34,692 nucleotides of DNA from Ghiorsea sp. Its GTDB lineage: Bacteria > Pseudomonadota > Zetaproteobacteria > Mariprofundales > Mariprofundaceae. The notes under the pieces are model-generated. The model did no database searches, was not told where the DNA came from, and saw only the letters and a program-made list of their open reading frames with translations. The stretch spans positions 1-34,692 of the forward strand of contig JALSGX010000003.1 of assembly GCA_026982535.1 (NCBI GenBank), read 5' to 3'. The position numbers and the translations under genes are program-made. Below are positions 20,573 to 31,081 of this stretch, in pieces. Numbering within the stretch: position 1 is the first letter of the stretch; every line of letters begins with the position of its first letter.

Positions 20573-21946
20573 CTAAAAAAACTCGAGCCGTACTTCAAAC
20601 AAGGCTTCAATCTCACGAATCGACTCAGCGCGTGATACCAATACAACATGGTCATTGGCAATGATTTGCGTATCCCCATCTGGGATAATGACTTCCTCTC
20701 CCCGTACAATCGCACCAATCACCGTTTCTTTCGGTAACTTCAACGCCTTTAATGGCGCATCCAGTACTGAAGCTGTTTCCAAGGCTTCTGCCTCAATCAC
20801 TTCCAAACTTCCATCACCCAAAGGTGACATCCCTAAAATACGACCTTTGCGAACATGGCGCAAAATGGATGCCGCAGTCGTAAAGCGTGGGGAAACAATC
20901 ACATCCAAACCAATTTCCCGAACCAAATCAGAGTATATGGATCGGTTGACCAAAGTCACAACATGCGGAACCTTATATTTGCGCGCAATCAAGCTGCTGA
21001 GAATATTGGTTTCATCATCATTGGTCAGCGCCAAGAAATCATCCATACTAGCAATGGCTTCTTCTTCAAGCAGGTCTCTATCCAAAGCATCGCCATGCAG
21101 CACAACAGTCGATGATAAGTGATCAGCAATCCATGAGGCACGCTCTTCATTGTGTTCAACCATTTTAATGGCAACACCCATCTTCTCCAGCGCTTGCGCC
21201 ACAGCAAAGCCCACATTCCCGCCGCCAACAAGCATCACATGACGCTGCACTTTGTTTTGCCTTTTGTACCCTTCCAGCAACTCAACCACATCTTCCACCT
21301 GAGTGCTGCTCACTGCCAAATACACACTATCGCCAGCAAGCAATACAGTGTCTGAAGTCGGCACTTTCCATTTGCGATTATGCTCATGAGCAACCACATA
21401 AACACGCCTTCCACCCATCACTTCAGCAATTTCTTCAAGTGCCAAACCTGCCAATAAGCTTTTCGGGCGAATCATCATACCAAGCAATTGAACCTTATCA
21501 TCAGCAAAACCCTGTGCATCCATAGCTGATGCCACCTGGTAGCGTTTGACAATGGCTTTTGCAGCTTCATGTTCTGGTGAAATGATAAGGTCAATTGGCA
21601 ACTCATCCCGCCCAAAGAGTTTTGCATTGTTTGCAAAATCAGGCTCACGGATACGCGCCATTTTCATGGTCACCTTAAACAAGGAGTGTGCCACCTGGCA
21701 GGCAAGCATATTGGTTTCATCACTTGCTGTTGCTGCAATCAACAAGTCAGCATTTTCTGCGCCCGCGCTTTCCAAAACAGATGGGTGAGCCGCATTACCT
21801 AAAACAGTTCGTACATCCATTGTGTCAGAAACGCGCTGAATTCTCTCTTTATCCGAGTCAACCACGGCAACATTATGCCCCTCTGCCGCCAATCGTAATG
21901 CAATGTGAAAGCCAACCTCACCCGCGCCCAAAACAAGAACATTCAT
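20573..21946 (-). CDS. trkA: Trk potassium uptake NAD-binding regulator TrkA
   Basis: Duplicated RCK/TrkA-N domains (VLGAGEVGFHIALRLAAEGHNVAVVDSD; LVGGGNVGFAVAQALE). Confidence 0.94.
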   Translation of the reverse strand: MNVLVLGAGEVGFHIALRLAAEGHNVAVVDSDKERIQRVSDTMDVRTVLGNAAHPSVLESAGAENADLLIAATASDETNMLACQVAHSLFKVTMKMARIREPDFANNAKLFGRDELPIDLIISPEHEAAKAIVKRYQVASAMDAQGFADDKVQLLGMMIRPKSLLAGLALEEIAEVMGGRRVYVVAHEHNRKWKVPTSDTVLLAGDSVYLAVSSTQVEDVVELLEGYKRQNKVQRHVMLVGGGNVGFAVAQALEKMGVAIKMVEHNEERASWIADHLSSTVVLHGDALDRDLLEEEAIASMDDFLALTNDDETNILSSLIARKYKVPHVVTLVNRSIYSDLVREIGLDVIVSPRFTTAASILRHVRKGRILGMSPLGDGSLEVIEAEALETASVLDAPLKALKLPKETVIGAIVRGEEVIIPDGDTQIIANDHVVLVSRAESIREIEALFEVRLEFF

Positions 21947-23322
21947 GACTGATTTGGTGTTAATCCATGTGATTTGATTTTTCGGTGCAATTGACTTCGC
22001 TCCATACCAATATCTGCAGCTGTTCTACTGATATTCCAATTATTTTTATTCAAATGATGTAAGATATAGCTTCGCTCAAACTGCTTTCGTGCATCATGAA
22101 AGCCATCTTGCAACACCTTGTCATCTGGCACCGCGGAAAAGGAAGCCATGGGCTTGATGTTTGTATCTAGGGGCAGCATGGTCTCCAGCGTAAACATTTG
22201 ACCTGGCGCCAACAAGTGACACCGTTCCACATAATTCCTTAATTCTCGCACATTGCCAGGCCAACTGTATGCTTGAAGCACCTGAATCACTTCCGGGGTA
22301 AACCGTACGGGGCTACCACCAAGCTGCGCAACCTGCTCATCCACCAGCATATCCAGCAACTGTGGAATATCTTGCGCTCTTGCTTGCAGGTTGGGTAAAG
22401 CCAGCACCTCAACTTGAAACTGTGAAAACATTGCTTTTAGTATTGGGGACTTTTGCATCAGCTCTGCCTTGCCAAACCTTGAAGCAAAAAGTATACGCAC
22501 ATCACATGCCGTAAAACTTGGATTACCCAATCGCTTCAGCCTGTGCTCTTGCATCACTTGGTATATTTTTTTCTGAACAGGTATTGGAATATCAGCAACT
22601 TCTTCGATATATAATGTGCCTTGATGCGCTGCTTCTAAGCGTCCTCTTGTTGCCTGAAGCGCGCCTAGAAAGGCTCCCCGCTCATAACCAAACAGCGTTG
22701 CTTCAATCTCTTGCTCACTTAAGCCTAATGCCTTAAAACGAACAAAAGTTGCCTGAGCGCGTGAAGATTGATCATGAAGTATGCGTGCCGCAATGGATTT
22801 ACCGACACCATGCTCACCCAACAGCAATACATGTTGCCGTGTATGTTTAAGCTTATCCAACTTCTTACGCACTGCGACTACAGCCCTGCTCGTACCAACC
22901 AACTGAGGAGAAACCTTTTTGGAGGCAACCTTCAAATCTTCATTTTCAATCTCAAGCTTTCTTTTTTCAACAGCGTTACGCAATGTTATCAATAATTTAT
23001 CCAAGGAAAATGGTTTTTCAATAAAATCAAAAGCTCCCTGCTTGGTCGCCTTGACTGCCGTGTCAATCGTAGCGTGTCCCGACATCATAATAACTGGCAC
23101 ATCAGCATTGATTTGTTTCAACCGCATCATCGTTTCCAACCCATCAATACCTGGCATCCAAATATCTAAAAATACACAATCCGCGGGACTTTTACGAAAC
23201 CTCGCCACAGCTTCTTCCCCCGAAGCTGCTGTATGCACCAAGTAACCCTCATCCTCAAACAGACCACTTAAAGACTCACGAATAGGCTGCTCATCATCAA
23301 CTACCAGGATTTGAATCGTCAA
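21943..23322 (-). CDS. ntrX: NtrX-like response regulator with degenerate AAA+ domain
   Basis: Receiver VVDDEQPIRESLSGLFEDEGY...DIWMPGIDG, AAA+ region, Fis HTH (NISRTAADIGMERSQLHRKIK); adjacent to ntrY. Confidence 0.87.
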   Translation of the reverse strand: MTIQILVVDDEQPIRESLSGLFEDEGYLVHTAASGEEAVARFRKSPADCVFLDIWMPGIDGLETMMRLKQINADVPVIMMSGHATIDTAVKATKQGAFDFIEKPFSLDKLLITLRNAVEKRKLEIENEDLKVASKKVSPQLVGTSRAVVAVRKKLDKLKHTRQHVLLLGEHGVGKSIAARILHDQSSRAQATFVRFKALGLSEQEIEATLFGYERGAFLGALQATRGRLEAAHQGTLYIEEVADIPIPVQKKIYQVMQEHRLKRLGNPSFTACDVRILFASRFGKAELMQKSPILKAMFSQFQVEVLALPNLQARAQDIPQLLDMLVDEQVAQLGGSPVRFTPEVIQVLQAYSWPGNVRELRNYVERCHLLAPGQMFTLETMLPLDTNIKPMASFSAVPDDKVLQDGFHDARKQFERSYILHHLNKNNWNISRTAADIGMERSQLHRKIKSHGLTPNQS

Positions 23323-25510
23323 GTTCCCCTCCCTTGGTACGCAATTTCACATTCGGAAGCCATATACAAAAGCGTGTTGGCGATGATGCGGAAAGCAATT
23401 GCAATTGTCCATGATGCTCTTCTGAAATCCGTTGCGCAATAGCCAACCCCAGCCCACTTCCCTCTGCTTTGGTTGAAAAATAAGGCTCAAATATATGTTC
23501 CTTAATATTTTCATCAATTCCAGCACCATCATCTTGAACATAAAACCTAATTTGCTCATCTGTCATTTCAACATATACGCGAACATGCGCCTTGGTTGCC
23601 AATGCATTATCAATCAAGTTAATCAAAACCTGACGAATTTGATCAGGGTCGCAATACACCTCCCCCCTGGGCATGCCCTCAAAGGTTAATTGGGAGTAAG
23701 GGCTATACAACTCCTCTAACTCTTGAAGTAAACTTGCTATGGAAACAAGCTCCATCTTCGGCTTGGGCAGTGTCGCAAGGTTTGAAAAATCTGCCAGCAA
23801 CCGTTGCAGTCGCTCCACTTGGTTAATCACCGCATCCGTGCAAGTATCAAAGACTCTAACATCATCAACTTGCTCTCGAAACCTCCGTTTGACACGCTCC
23901 GTAGAAAGTTTAATCGGGGTAAGTGGATTTTTGATTTCATGTGCCAACCTTTGTGCCACTTCTGCCCATGCTCTATGCCTCTGAGCCTCCGCTAGTTGAG
24001 TAATATCATCAAATACAAGCAGCCAGCCAGAAAACACATCATCTTCACTCCCCAGCAAAGTCCCTCTAGCTAAAATTTTAACGCTTTGTAAATGATGTGT
24101 AATCACCAGCTCTTGTTGCAAATCATCCAATGCTTGCGTTTGCAAAGTTTCAAAAAAAGAAAGAACAGGCTTAAGGTGAGCCTCAGAAAAATCATAAATC
24201 GATGTTTTATCACCCTTGTGTTCAGACAGCATCAACAATGCTTTACATGTCTCATTCATCAGGCGAATATCACCAGATGCGTCCAGCAAAATAACACCAC
24301 TATACAAGTTTGCCAAAAGGTTTTCCAAAACATACTGGCGTTGCCTGCTGCTGACTAAAGCGTTGGTCAGTTCATGTTGGGTTGCCGTGAGTGTATCCAT
24401 ATTATATTTTAACTGGGCAATCATGCTGTTAAACGAGGCTGCTAAAGATGCCAGTTCATCCTTGCTATCCACCGCCACCAAGACATCGAAATTGCCCGAC
24501 TTGACTTTCTCCAATGCTGTTGCCAGCTCTTCGACTGGTGCAGTCAACCTGCGGGCAAAAACAAGTGCTAACATACCAGCCACACAAACAATCAAGGTCA
24601 TGGCAATCATTAATGTGTGCATAAATGTTTTTTGAATGCCCTGCCTGTGTCTATCCAGTTCACGGTATGAGCGATAATCCGCCTCAATACTACGCGCGCT
24701 GCTGATAATCTCTGATGGTAGCTTCACTTCCGCACGCAAAATCCCTATAAGCCTACGCTGTGAATACAATGGAAGGTAGCCCACAACATATTCACCGTCT
24801 TCTCTTGCCCAGTGGTCAACCGTGTAGCGACCCAATGCTATACTTAAGCGACCTGCGCTGGTAATGGGTTTTGTTTCCATGCTTTGTAGCGCATCAGCAT
24901 GTTCGGGCTGCTTATGAACGGAGGCAATCAAGCGCTCTGATGCATCAAATAGCTCAAGCCTATCCCAGTCATACTTATGCAGTAGCTTTTCCATATACTG
25001 ATTGAGCACCAAAGCTCCCCATGGTGTTACCTCTAAAGCAGGAAAGTTATCATCACGAATCACCTGTTTCAGGGAGTGCTCCATATCAGCTTCGATATCA
25101 GCATAAAAACCTTGGGCAAGGCTCATCGCTTTATCCAACAAGTTATCCACGCGCACATCAAACCAAACATCCAAACCCTTGGTTATCACTTGATTTGCGG
25201 TAATTTGCAGAATGGTTGAAGGAACAAGCACCATCAGCACCATGATAGTGACCAGCTTGGTTCTTAAATGAAGACCAACACTTGTTCCTTTGGAAACAAA
25301 GTTACGAATGCCAAAAACAAAAGCCGCAAGCGCAAGCGCAAGCAGCAAGCCCACATTAACCCAATTGAGATAAGAAGATCCAAAATAATCATGCGTCGGC
25401 CAAACATAGTACATGAGCACAGAAAGGAACAAAACAACCACAAATGGCAAAAAGCGAACCCATTGCGTTAACCACTGTATATCGCCAACCATAAAGTTTT
25501 CTCTATTCAT
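23297..25510 (-). CDS. ntrY: NtrY-like sensor histidine kinase
   Basis: N-terminal TM segments, HAMP (RRLTAPVEELATALEKVKSGNFDV), PAS, RLAHEIKNPLTPIKLSTERVKRR, GSGLGLAIAQRI. Confidence 0.9.
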   Translation of the reverse strand: MNRENFMVGDIQWLTQWVRFLPFVVVLFLSVLMYYVWPTHDYFGSSYLNWVNVGLLLALALAAFVFGIRNFVSKGTSVGLHLRTKLVTIMVLMVLVPSTILQITANQVITKGLDVWFDVRVDNLLDKAMSLAQGFYADIEADMEHSLKQVIRDDNFPALEVTPWGALVLNQYMEKLLHKYDWDRLELFDASERLIASVHKQPEHADALQSMETKPITSAGRLSIALGRYTVDHWAREDGEYVVGYLPLYSQRRLIGILRAEVKLPSEIISSARSIEADYRSYRELDRHRQGIQKTFMHTLMIAMTLIVCVAGMLALVFARRLTAPVEELATALEKVKSGNFDVLVAVDSKDELASLAASFNSMIAQLKYNMDTLTATQHELTNALVSSRQRQYVLENLLANLYSGVILLDASGDIRLMNETCKALLMLSEHKGDKTSIYDFSEAHLKPVLSFFETLQTQALDDLQQELVITHHLQSVKILARGTLLGSEDDVFSGWLLVFDDITQLAEAQRHRAWAEVAQRLAHEIKNPLTPIKLSTERVKRRFREQVDDVRVFDTCTDAVINQVERLQRLLADFSNLATLPKPKMELVSIASLLQELEELYSPYSQLTFEGMPRGEVYCDPDQIRQVLINLIDNALATKAHVRVYVEMTDEQIRFYVQDDGAGIDENIKEHIFEPYFSTKAEGSGLGLAIAQRISEEHHGQLQLLSASSPTRFCIWLPNVKLRTKGGELDDSNPGS

Positions 25511-26063
25511 CTATACGCTGCTGTTTTGTCGCATCAATGTGTAAGGGAACACTTCCCATATCAAAACCAGCATTTGAAAAAAGAGACAGCCAGCTTTCAT
25601 GTTCACCTTCACCCTCATAGATAAACAGATGCACATCCAGTGTGTAAGTATTGGATGGCTCCAAAACAGATACATCAACCACGGCAATATGTCGCATATT
25701 CGTTAAAAAATGCATGGCTTCGTGTGCATCGTTGGTATGTTTGATAACGCCACCGCTTAAATCACGGAGCAACCAGCGCTGTGTAACCAAGTCGGGAATC
25801 ACTTGCCTACCCAAACGCACTCGAGCAACCTCTTTGTCCAACCAATACTTCCGCTGCTCCAACACATCAAACTGCCAAAATACAGTCATGGGTGATCCAG
25901 AGCCAATCACCTTCAAAATATACGCTTCTTGTTCAAATGATTGAACATCACAAAAAACAACACCATCTTCAATATGAACATGTGTTTCTTCCATGGTCTC
26001 TTCAGCCCAAACATGGGTCAAAAGCATAAAAACCACATAAAAAGCAATCATCACCTTAAGCAT
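25503..26063 (-). CDS. DUF4390-like secreted/membrane protein upstream of ntrY
   Basis: Signal sequence MLKVMIAFYVVFMLLTHVWA; general resemblance and genomic position next to ntrY match DUF4390. Upstream start at 26114 also possible. Confidence 0.65.
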   Translation of the reverse strand: MLKVMIAFYVVFMLLTHVWAEETMEETHVHIEDGVVFCDVQSFEQEAYILKVIGSGSPMTVFWQFDVLEQRKYWLDKEVARVRLGRQVIPDLVTQRWLLRDLSGGVIKHTNDAHEAMHFLTNMRHIAVVDVSVLEPSNTYTLDVHLFIYEGEGEHESWLSLFSNAGFDMGSVPLHIDATKQQRIDE

Positions 26064-26100
26064 CTCCGATACTTTAGATGGGTTCAAAGTGTAGGGCAAC

Positions 26101-26844
26101 CTAGGGTGCGACAATCATGGCGATTTGGCGTCCTGTTTTGCCACAGTCTCGCCGATAAGAAAAGTATGCGGGCTGAGAACTACAAACCGTACATGTCTTG
26201 GATACTTCAATTTGTTGTATGGAAAAACCCTGACGCAATAACTGAGACATATTCACTTTTGCCAGATCAGCAAACCATTTCCCTTCGCGCAACAACAAGG
26301 CCTTGCCCTTGCTGGCATGATGAAGTAGCCCACCTACTTCAAGGCTAACCTCAAAACAACATTCACCAATATGCGGACCAAAGCTTGCAAGCATATTGTC
26401 CACATGTGCACCTTTGGCAAGCATGGCATGAACGGCAACAACCACGACATGAGCAACACTACCCCGCCAGCCAGCATGAACCGCTGCCACAATACCCTGT
26501 TGCACATCTGCCAACAAAATAGGCAAACAATCTGCGGTTCGAACCCCTACTGCTGTTGCTGTGTTACTTGCCAGAAGAATATCAGCTTGAGCTTGATGAT
26601 ATTGTGCGGCACCATCACAATATAACACCTCCACCCCATGCGCCTGTGCTGCTTGATGCGGTCTGGGCATTTGTGCGGCTTGACAAAGCAATGCCATGTT
26701 TTTCTCAACATATTCAGGCTTGTCACCTAGGTTACAACCTATATTTAAGCTTGCAAATGTACCCTTGCTTACACCCCCATGTTTATCGCTAAACACAGCC
26801 TGAATACCATATTGAGCCATGAGTTGTGATCTGTAAAACATCAA
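26101..26844 (-). CDS. pgeF: YfiH/PgeF-family peptidoglycan editing (laccase-domain) protein
   Basis: FSDKHGGVSKGTFASLNIG, TADCLPILLAD, AVHAGWRGSVAHVV, FGPHIGECCFEV. Confidence 0.92.
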   Translation of the reverse strand: MMFYRSQLMAQYGIQAVFSDKHGGVSKGTFASLNIGCNLGDKPEYVEKNMALLCQAAQMPRPHQAAQAHGVEVLYCDGAAQYHQAQADILLASNTATAVGVRTADCLPILLADVQQGIVAAVHAGWRGSVAHVVVVAVHAMLAKGAHVDNMLASFGPHIGECCFEVSLEVGGLLHHASKGKALLLREGKWFADLAKVNMSQLLRQGFSIQQIEVSKTCTVCSSQPAYFSYRRDCGKTGRQIAMIVAP

Positions 26845-27809
26845 CTCAAGGCTCGCAACGCAATATCAAGCTTTTGCAACTCATCAGGTAGCGGCGCGCG
26901 GCACAATATAGGCTCACCCGTAACAGGATGCTTAAATGCTAAAACCTCAGCATGTAGCGCCTGCCGATTAAGCTGCTTTAGCCTTGTATATGCAGGCTCC
27001 GGAACCTGTTTGCTTGGGTTAAACTTGCGTCCATACACAGGATCGGCCAATACAGGTACTTGCTCATAACTTAGATGTACGCGGATTTGATGTGTGCGCC
27101 CTGTATGTAAAGTTAAGCGAATACGGCAGAAATTTTGGTGATACCTTTTTTCCAACCTGGCATCCGTCACTGCCATTTTTCCATGCGGATTTACAGCCAT
27201 TTTTTGCCGATGGTGCGGGTGTCTCCCAATTGGCAATGCAATCCTTTTTTTTGCCCAACATGGGGAGCCCCGACACCATGCTATATACTCACGGCGTAAG
27301 TCATGATGCGCAAACAACTTGGACAACCCAAGGTGTGCAGTTTCCGTTTTTGCGACCACCAGGCTACCTGATGTATCTTTATCAAGACGATGAACAATAC
27401 CTGGTCGCTCTACACCATTGATGCCAGGCAATGTTTCACAATGGTAAAGCAGCGCATGCACCAGTGTGCCTGAATCATGCCCGTGTGAAGGGTGAACCAC
27501 CATACCCGCAGGCTTATTGACCACAATCAAGTGCTCATCCTCAAACAAAATATCCAAATCAATACACTCAGGCTCCAAACGCAAGGGTTGTGCTTGTGGA
27601 ATAAGCATATGGTAAACATCACCCACAGCCACTTTTAATGAGCGTTTTAATATGGTGCCTTGCGCCCCTTCCTTCCAAATATTGCCTTCCGACAAAAGCT
27701 GTTGCACCCTGGCGCGTGTTAATCCAGACAGGGTAGCCAATACTTGGTCAATACGCTGACCATGCTGTTGCTCAGCGATTTCCCAAAGATATCTATCTTG
27801 CTTATTCAT
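26841..27809 (-). CDS. rluD: 23S rRNA pseudouridine synthase RluD
   Basis: S4-like N-terminus, NKPAGMVVHPSHGHDSGTLVHALL, GIVHRLDKDTSGSLVVAKT, TGRTHQIRVHL. Confidence 0.9.
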   Translation of the reverse strand: MNKQDRYLWEIAEQQHGQRIDQVLATLSGLTRARVQQLLSEGNIWKEGAQGTILKRSLKVAVGDVYHMLIPQAQPLRLEPECIDLDILFEDEHLIVVNKPAGMVVHPSHGHDSGTLVHALLYHCETLPGINGVERPGIVHRLDKDTSGSLVVAKTETAHLGLSKLFAHHDLRREYIAWCRGSPCWAKKRIALPIGRHPHHRQKMAVNPHGKMAVTDARLEKRYHQNFCRIRLTLHTGRTHQIRVHLSYEQVPVLADPVYGRKFNPSKQVPEPAYTRLKQLNRQALHAEVLAFKHPVTGEPILCRAPLPDELQKLDIALRALS

Positions 27810-27883
27810 ATCACAACTTGAGATGCAGACCGCTATCTCGCAGCCTGTACCTCTTGCGCTTTTCTCAGTGGAGACATAGCTTC

Positions 27884-29734
27884 TTAATCTGCCGTAGCCT
27901 CTTTAGCTTTAGACGGGCGGCGACGGCGACGGCGACGGCGCTTCTGCCCTTCTTCACTATGATGGCTCCCTTCAACATTGGCTTTGGTATGAGGTTGATG
28001 GTTACTTAAGTTACCTTGTTGCGCAGGCTTACGCTTGCGCTTGCGCTGCTGCGGACGTTTCTGAAGCGCTTTTGGCGCCTCTTTCTTGGTCAACAAAGAC
28101 TCAAGCAGTGTCTGAAACCAACCTTTCTTTTTGCGTGTCGGCAACACTTTAGGGATGCCAACCACTGGCTTCATTTGCTTTAATTTGCGTGCAACACGCT
28201 GCGGTTTTTTGCCTTTAAGCGTATCTTCCAAAACTTCCAAGCGACTTTGATTATCGTCTTTCCAGTGCCTTTCAATACGGTAGTGAGGCACATCCAAATC
28301 AGCACGAATACTAAGCTCAATTTGCACATCATACATCTCTTCGATGCGCGCAATATTATCGCGCTTATTGTTCATCAAATATTCACCTGTATCGGATGGC
28401 ACTTGTACCACCAGCTTAGGCCGCTTGCCCTTCTCCGCCAAATCCTCCATACGGGTTAATATTTGCAATGCCATGGATTCAACCGTCAAAATAGTGCCCC
28501 GACCTTCACAACGCGGACATATTTCTGTTGTGGTTTCGCGCACAGATGGATGCAAGCGCTGCCGCGACATCTCTAACAAACCAAACCGGGAAATCCGCGC
28601 AAACTGAACCCTAGCCTTGTCCGCAGCCGTCGCGTTTCTCAACTCCTCTTCAACCAACTGCCCATGCTTACGGTTTGCCATATCAATAAAATCCACAACC
28701 ACCAATCCACCAATATCTCGAATACGCAATTGGCGTGCAATTTCCCGTGCTGCTTCAAGATTAGTGTCCAGAGCTGTATCATCAATGTGTTTGCGCCCCG
28801 TAGAGCGTGAGGAGTTCACATCCACTGCAGTTAAAGCCTCAGTCGGATCAAAAACAATAGACCCACCCGAAGGTAAGCGAACTTCACGCTCGTGAATCAG
28901 CTCACACTGCTCCTCAATGCCATAATGTCGAAACAAGGGCTTCTTGCCGCGATAAAGCTTCACCAGCTTTTCCTTGCCAGGAAGAACAGCATGAACAAAG
29001 TTCTTGGTTCGTGTATAAACCTCATGATTATCAACCCAGATTTCCTGAATATCATCACTAAAGTGGTCACGAATAGCGCGTGTTGCCATATCCCCTTCAA
29101 GATAAATCAAAGCTGGCGCATCTGTTGACCCACCCTTGATACGAATCTCGTCCCACAAGCGCATTAAGTATGAGTAGTCACGCTCCAATGCTTCAAGCTT
29201 CTGATCTCTGCCAGCCGTACGCACAATCAAGCCCATATGCTCTGGCACATTCAATTGTGCAAGAATGGCTTTGAGTGATTTGCGAACATCATCAGGCAAT
29301 TTACGAGAAATACCGCCGCGTGCTGTATTGGGGCTAAGCACCAAATAACGCCCTGCCAACGATATGTATGTGGTCATCGCGGCACCTTTATTGCCCCGTT
29401 CCTCCTTCACCACCTGCACCAAAATCTTTTGCTTGGCTTCAAGCACATCTTGAATACTCACATTGCGCGGATCCTGGCTCTTATCCACACCATCCTTCCA
29501 GTAATCAGGATGGATTTCACTCAGCGGCAAAAAACCCTGACGCAATGCACCATATTCGACAAAGGCAGCCTGCAAACTGGCCTCAACTTTCGTGATGGTG
29601 GCTTGATAGATATTGCCTTTAGTAAGAACCTTATTGGTCGACTCAATATCCAACTCTTGCAAGAAGTCGTCTTCAACAATTGCAACGCGACTTTCTTCCT
29701 CGTGTGAGGCGTTGATAAGCATCAACTTTTTCAT
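27884..29734 (-). CDS. rne: Ribonuclease E/G family endoribonuclease
   Basis: S1-like start (KGNIYQATITKVEASLQAAFVEYGALRQGFLPLSEIHPDY), catalytic VDVNSSRSTGRKH, VVDFIDMA, zinc link CPRCEGRG, Arg-rich C-terminus. Start placed at MKKLMLINAS. Confidence 0.9.
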   Translation of the reverse strand: MKKLMLINASHEEESRVAIVEDDFLQELDIESTNKVLTKGNIYQATITKVEASLQAAFVEYGALRQGFLPLSEIHPDYWKDGVDKSQDPRNVSIQDVLEAKQKILVQVVKEERGNKGAAMTTYISLAGRYLVLSPNTARGGISRKLPDDVRKSLKAILAQLNVPEHMGLIVRTAGRDQKLEALERDYSYLMRLWDEIRIKGGSTDAPALIYLEGDMATRAIRDHFSDDIQEIWVDNHEVYTRTKNFVHAVLPGKEKLVKLYRGKKPLFRHYGIEEQCELIHEREVRLPSGGSIVFDPTEALTAVDVNSSRSTGRKHIDDTALDTNLEAAREIARQLRIRDIGGLVVVDFIDMANRKHGQLVEEELRNATAADKARVQFARISRFGLLEMSRQRLHPSVRETTTEICPRCEGRGTILTVESMALQILTRMEDLAEKGKRPKLVVQVPSDTGEYLMNNKRDNIARIEEMYDVQIELSIRADLDVPHYRIERHWKDDNQSRLEVLEDTLKGKKPQRVARKLKQMKPVVGIPKVLPTRKKKGWFQTLLESLLTKKEAPKALQKRPQQRKRKRKPAQQGNLSNHQPHTKANVEGSHHSEEGQKRRRRRRRRPSKAKEATAD

Positions 29735-30114
29735 AGCGGATCCTTTACCGCTGACAGTTATAAACCAGTAAAATAAGCTTGAATATACCAAACCATTTCT
29801 ATGTTAAACTATTGTGCTCACGAAACAACTGCAAACACAACAATCATCAATCCAATCTATTCACACCGTCAGACGGCTTCTCTTTATTTTCTTTCTCTTG
29901 TACAAAGCTCGACACGGTGTTGACTATGGTGAGCCCTCATCAATAAACCGACCCACTCTCCGAAAAAACATCTGGTAAAATGAAGGACTAACTTCTCTTT
30001 GCCTGCTTCACAAAGTTCTTTCACCAGATTCATTGCGATCCATGCACTCGCAAACATCGCCACACACGCGGAACACATGTACAATTGCCGCCATTCAAGC
30101 AAACGGGGGGTATT

Positions 30115-31074
30115 TTGGCAAGTTCTGAAGATTATACAAAGCAGCAAGCCTTTATTTTTATTAGCGAAAATGAAAACAACAGCCGTATAGACCGTGTTCT
30201 TTGTCGTATATTAGGGCAAGATAAGCGCAACCTCATCTTACGCTTGATTCGCAAGCGCAATGTTCGTGTTAACGGTAAGCGTGTTAAGCCTGAGTTTCGT
30301 GTGCACACTGGTGATAAAGTTTTTTTACCCGCAAGCCTAAGGCCTGAAAACCAAACACAGCACCCTGTCAAAAAAACACCACACCCCATACAAAACCTTG
30401 ATATTATCCATGAAGATGATGACTTGATACTTATCAACAAAACAGCAGGCATGGTGGTGCATGGTGGTAGCGGGCATGACACAGGCTTAATTGAGCGACT
30501 TAAAAACCAACTGAACTTACCAGATCTTAGGCTTGCGCATCGGCTAGATAAAGACACCAGTGGCTGCTTGCTTTTAGCAAAAAACCTTGGCACTTTAAGA
30601 AGTTTAAGCGAGCAGTTTCGCAACCATGACGCACACAAAACCTACTTCGCATGGGTGGCAGGCCACCCCTACCCCTACGCAGGGCGTTTACGATCCAAGC
30701 TCATCAAAGGTGTCACCCAAAATGGCGAGCGCATGGTTATCAACCACAAGGAAGGACAAGAGGCTGTCACGGATTTACAAACCATCCTGTTGTGTAAGTA
30801 CCACCAACAAACCTTCAGCCTTGTCGCACTACATCCCCACCATGGGCGAACACACCAACTTCGTGTACAATTGCAACATGAAGGTCATGCGATACTGGGT
30901 GATCCCAAATATGCCACAAAAGAAGACTTGAAGTTTTATCGATCTTTTGGTGGAAAGGGGCTTGCCCTACATGCTTGGCGACTTCGCTTTACCCACCCAA
31001 AAACAGGTAAAAAAGTAGACTTTCGTGCGCCCTGGCCTAAACGCTGGGCACACTTTAATCCATATTTAGCGTAG
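30115..31074 (+). CDS. rluC: Pseudouridine synthase RluC-like
   Basis: S4-like domain, NKTAGMVVHGGSGHDTGLIERL, LAHRLDKDTSGCLLLAKN, HGRTHQLRVQLQH; divergent from rne. No ATG near the N-terminus; TTG at 30115 (or 30085) is the likely start. Confidence 0.87.
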   Translation: MASSEDYTKQQAFIFISENENNSRIDRVLCRILGQDKRNLILRLIRKRNVRVNGKRVKPEFRVHTGDKVFLPASLRPENQTQHPVKKTPHPIQNLDIIHEDDDLILINKTAGMVVHGGSGHDTGLIERLKNQLNLPDLRLAHRLDKDTSGCLLLAKNLGTLRSLSEQFRNHDAHKTYFAWVAGHPYPYAGRLRSKLIKGVTQNGERMVINHKEGQEAVTDLQTILLCKYHQQTFSLVALHPHHGRTHQLRVQLQHEGHAILGDPKYATKEDLKFYRSFGGKGLALHAWRLRFTHPKTGKKVDFRAPWPKRWAHFNPYLA

Positions 31075-31081
31075 TTCTGAC

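Noticed and set aside
27092-27421. 109-aa plus-strand ORF opposite rluD
   Set aside because: Fully within the RluD coding sequence, no domain recognised.
27916-27942. cgacgg repeat considered as a regulatory repeat array
   Set aside because: It is explained by Arg codons at the C-terminus of the RNase E/G ORF; reported only as a low-interest microsatellite.
29884-30147. 87-aa minus-strand ORF between rne and rluC
   Set aside because: Overlaps the rluC start region in antisense, Cys-rich unusual composition, no recognisable domain; more likely a chance ORF in a leader.
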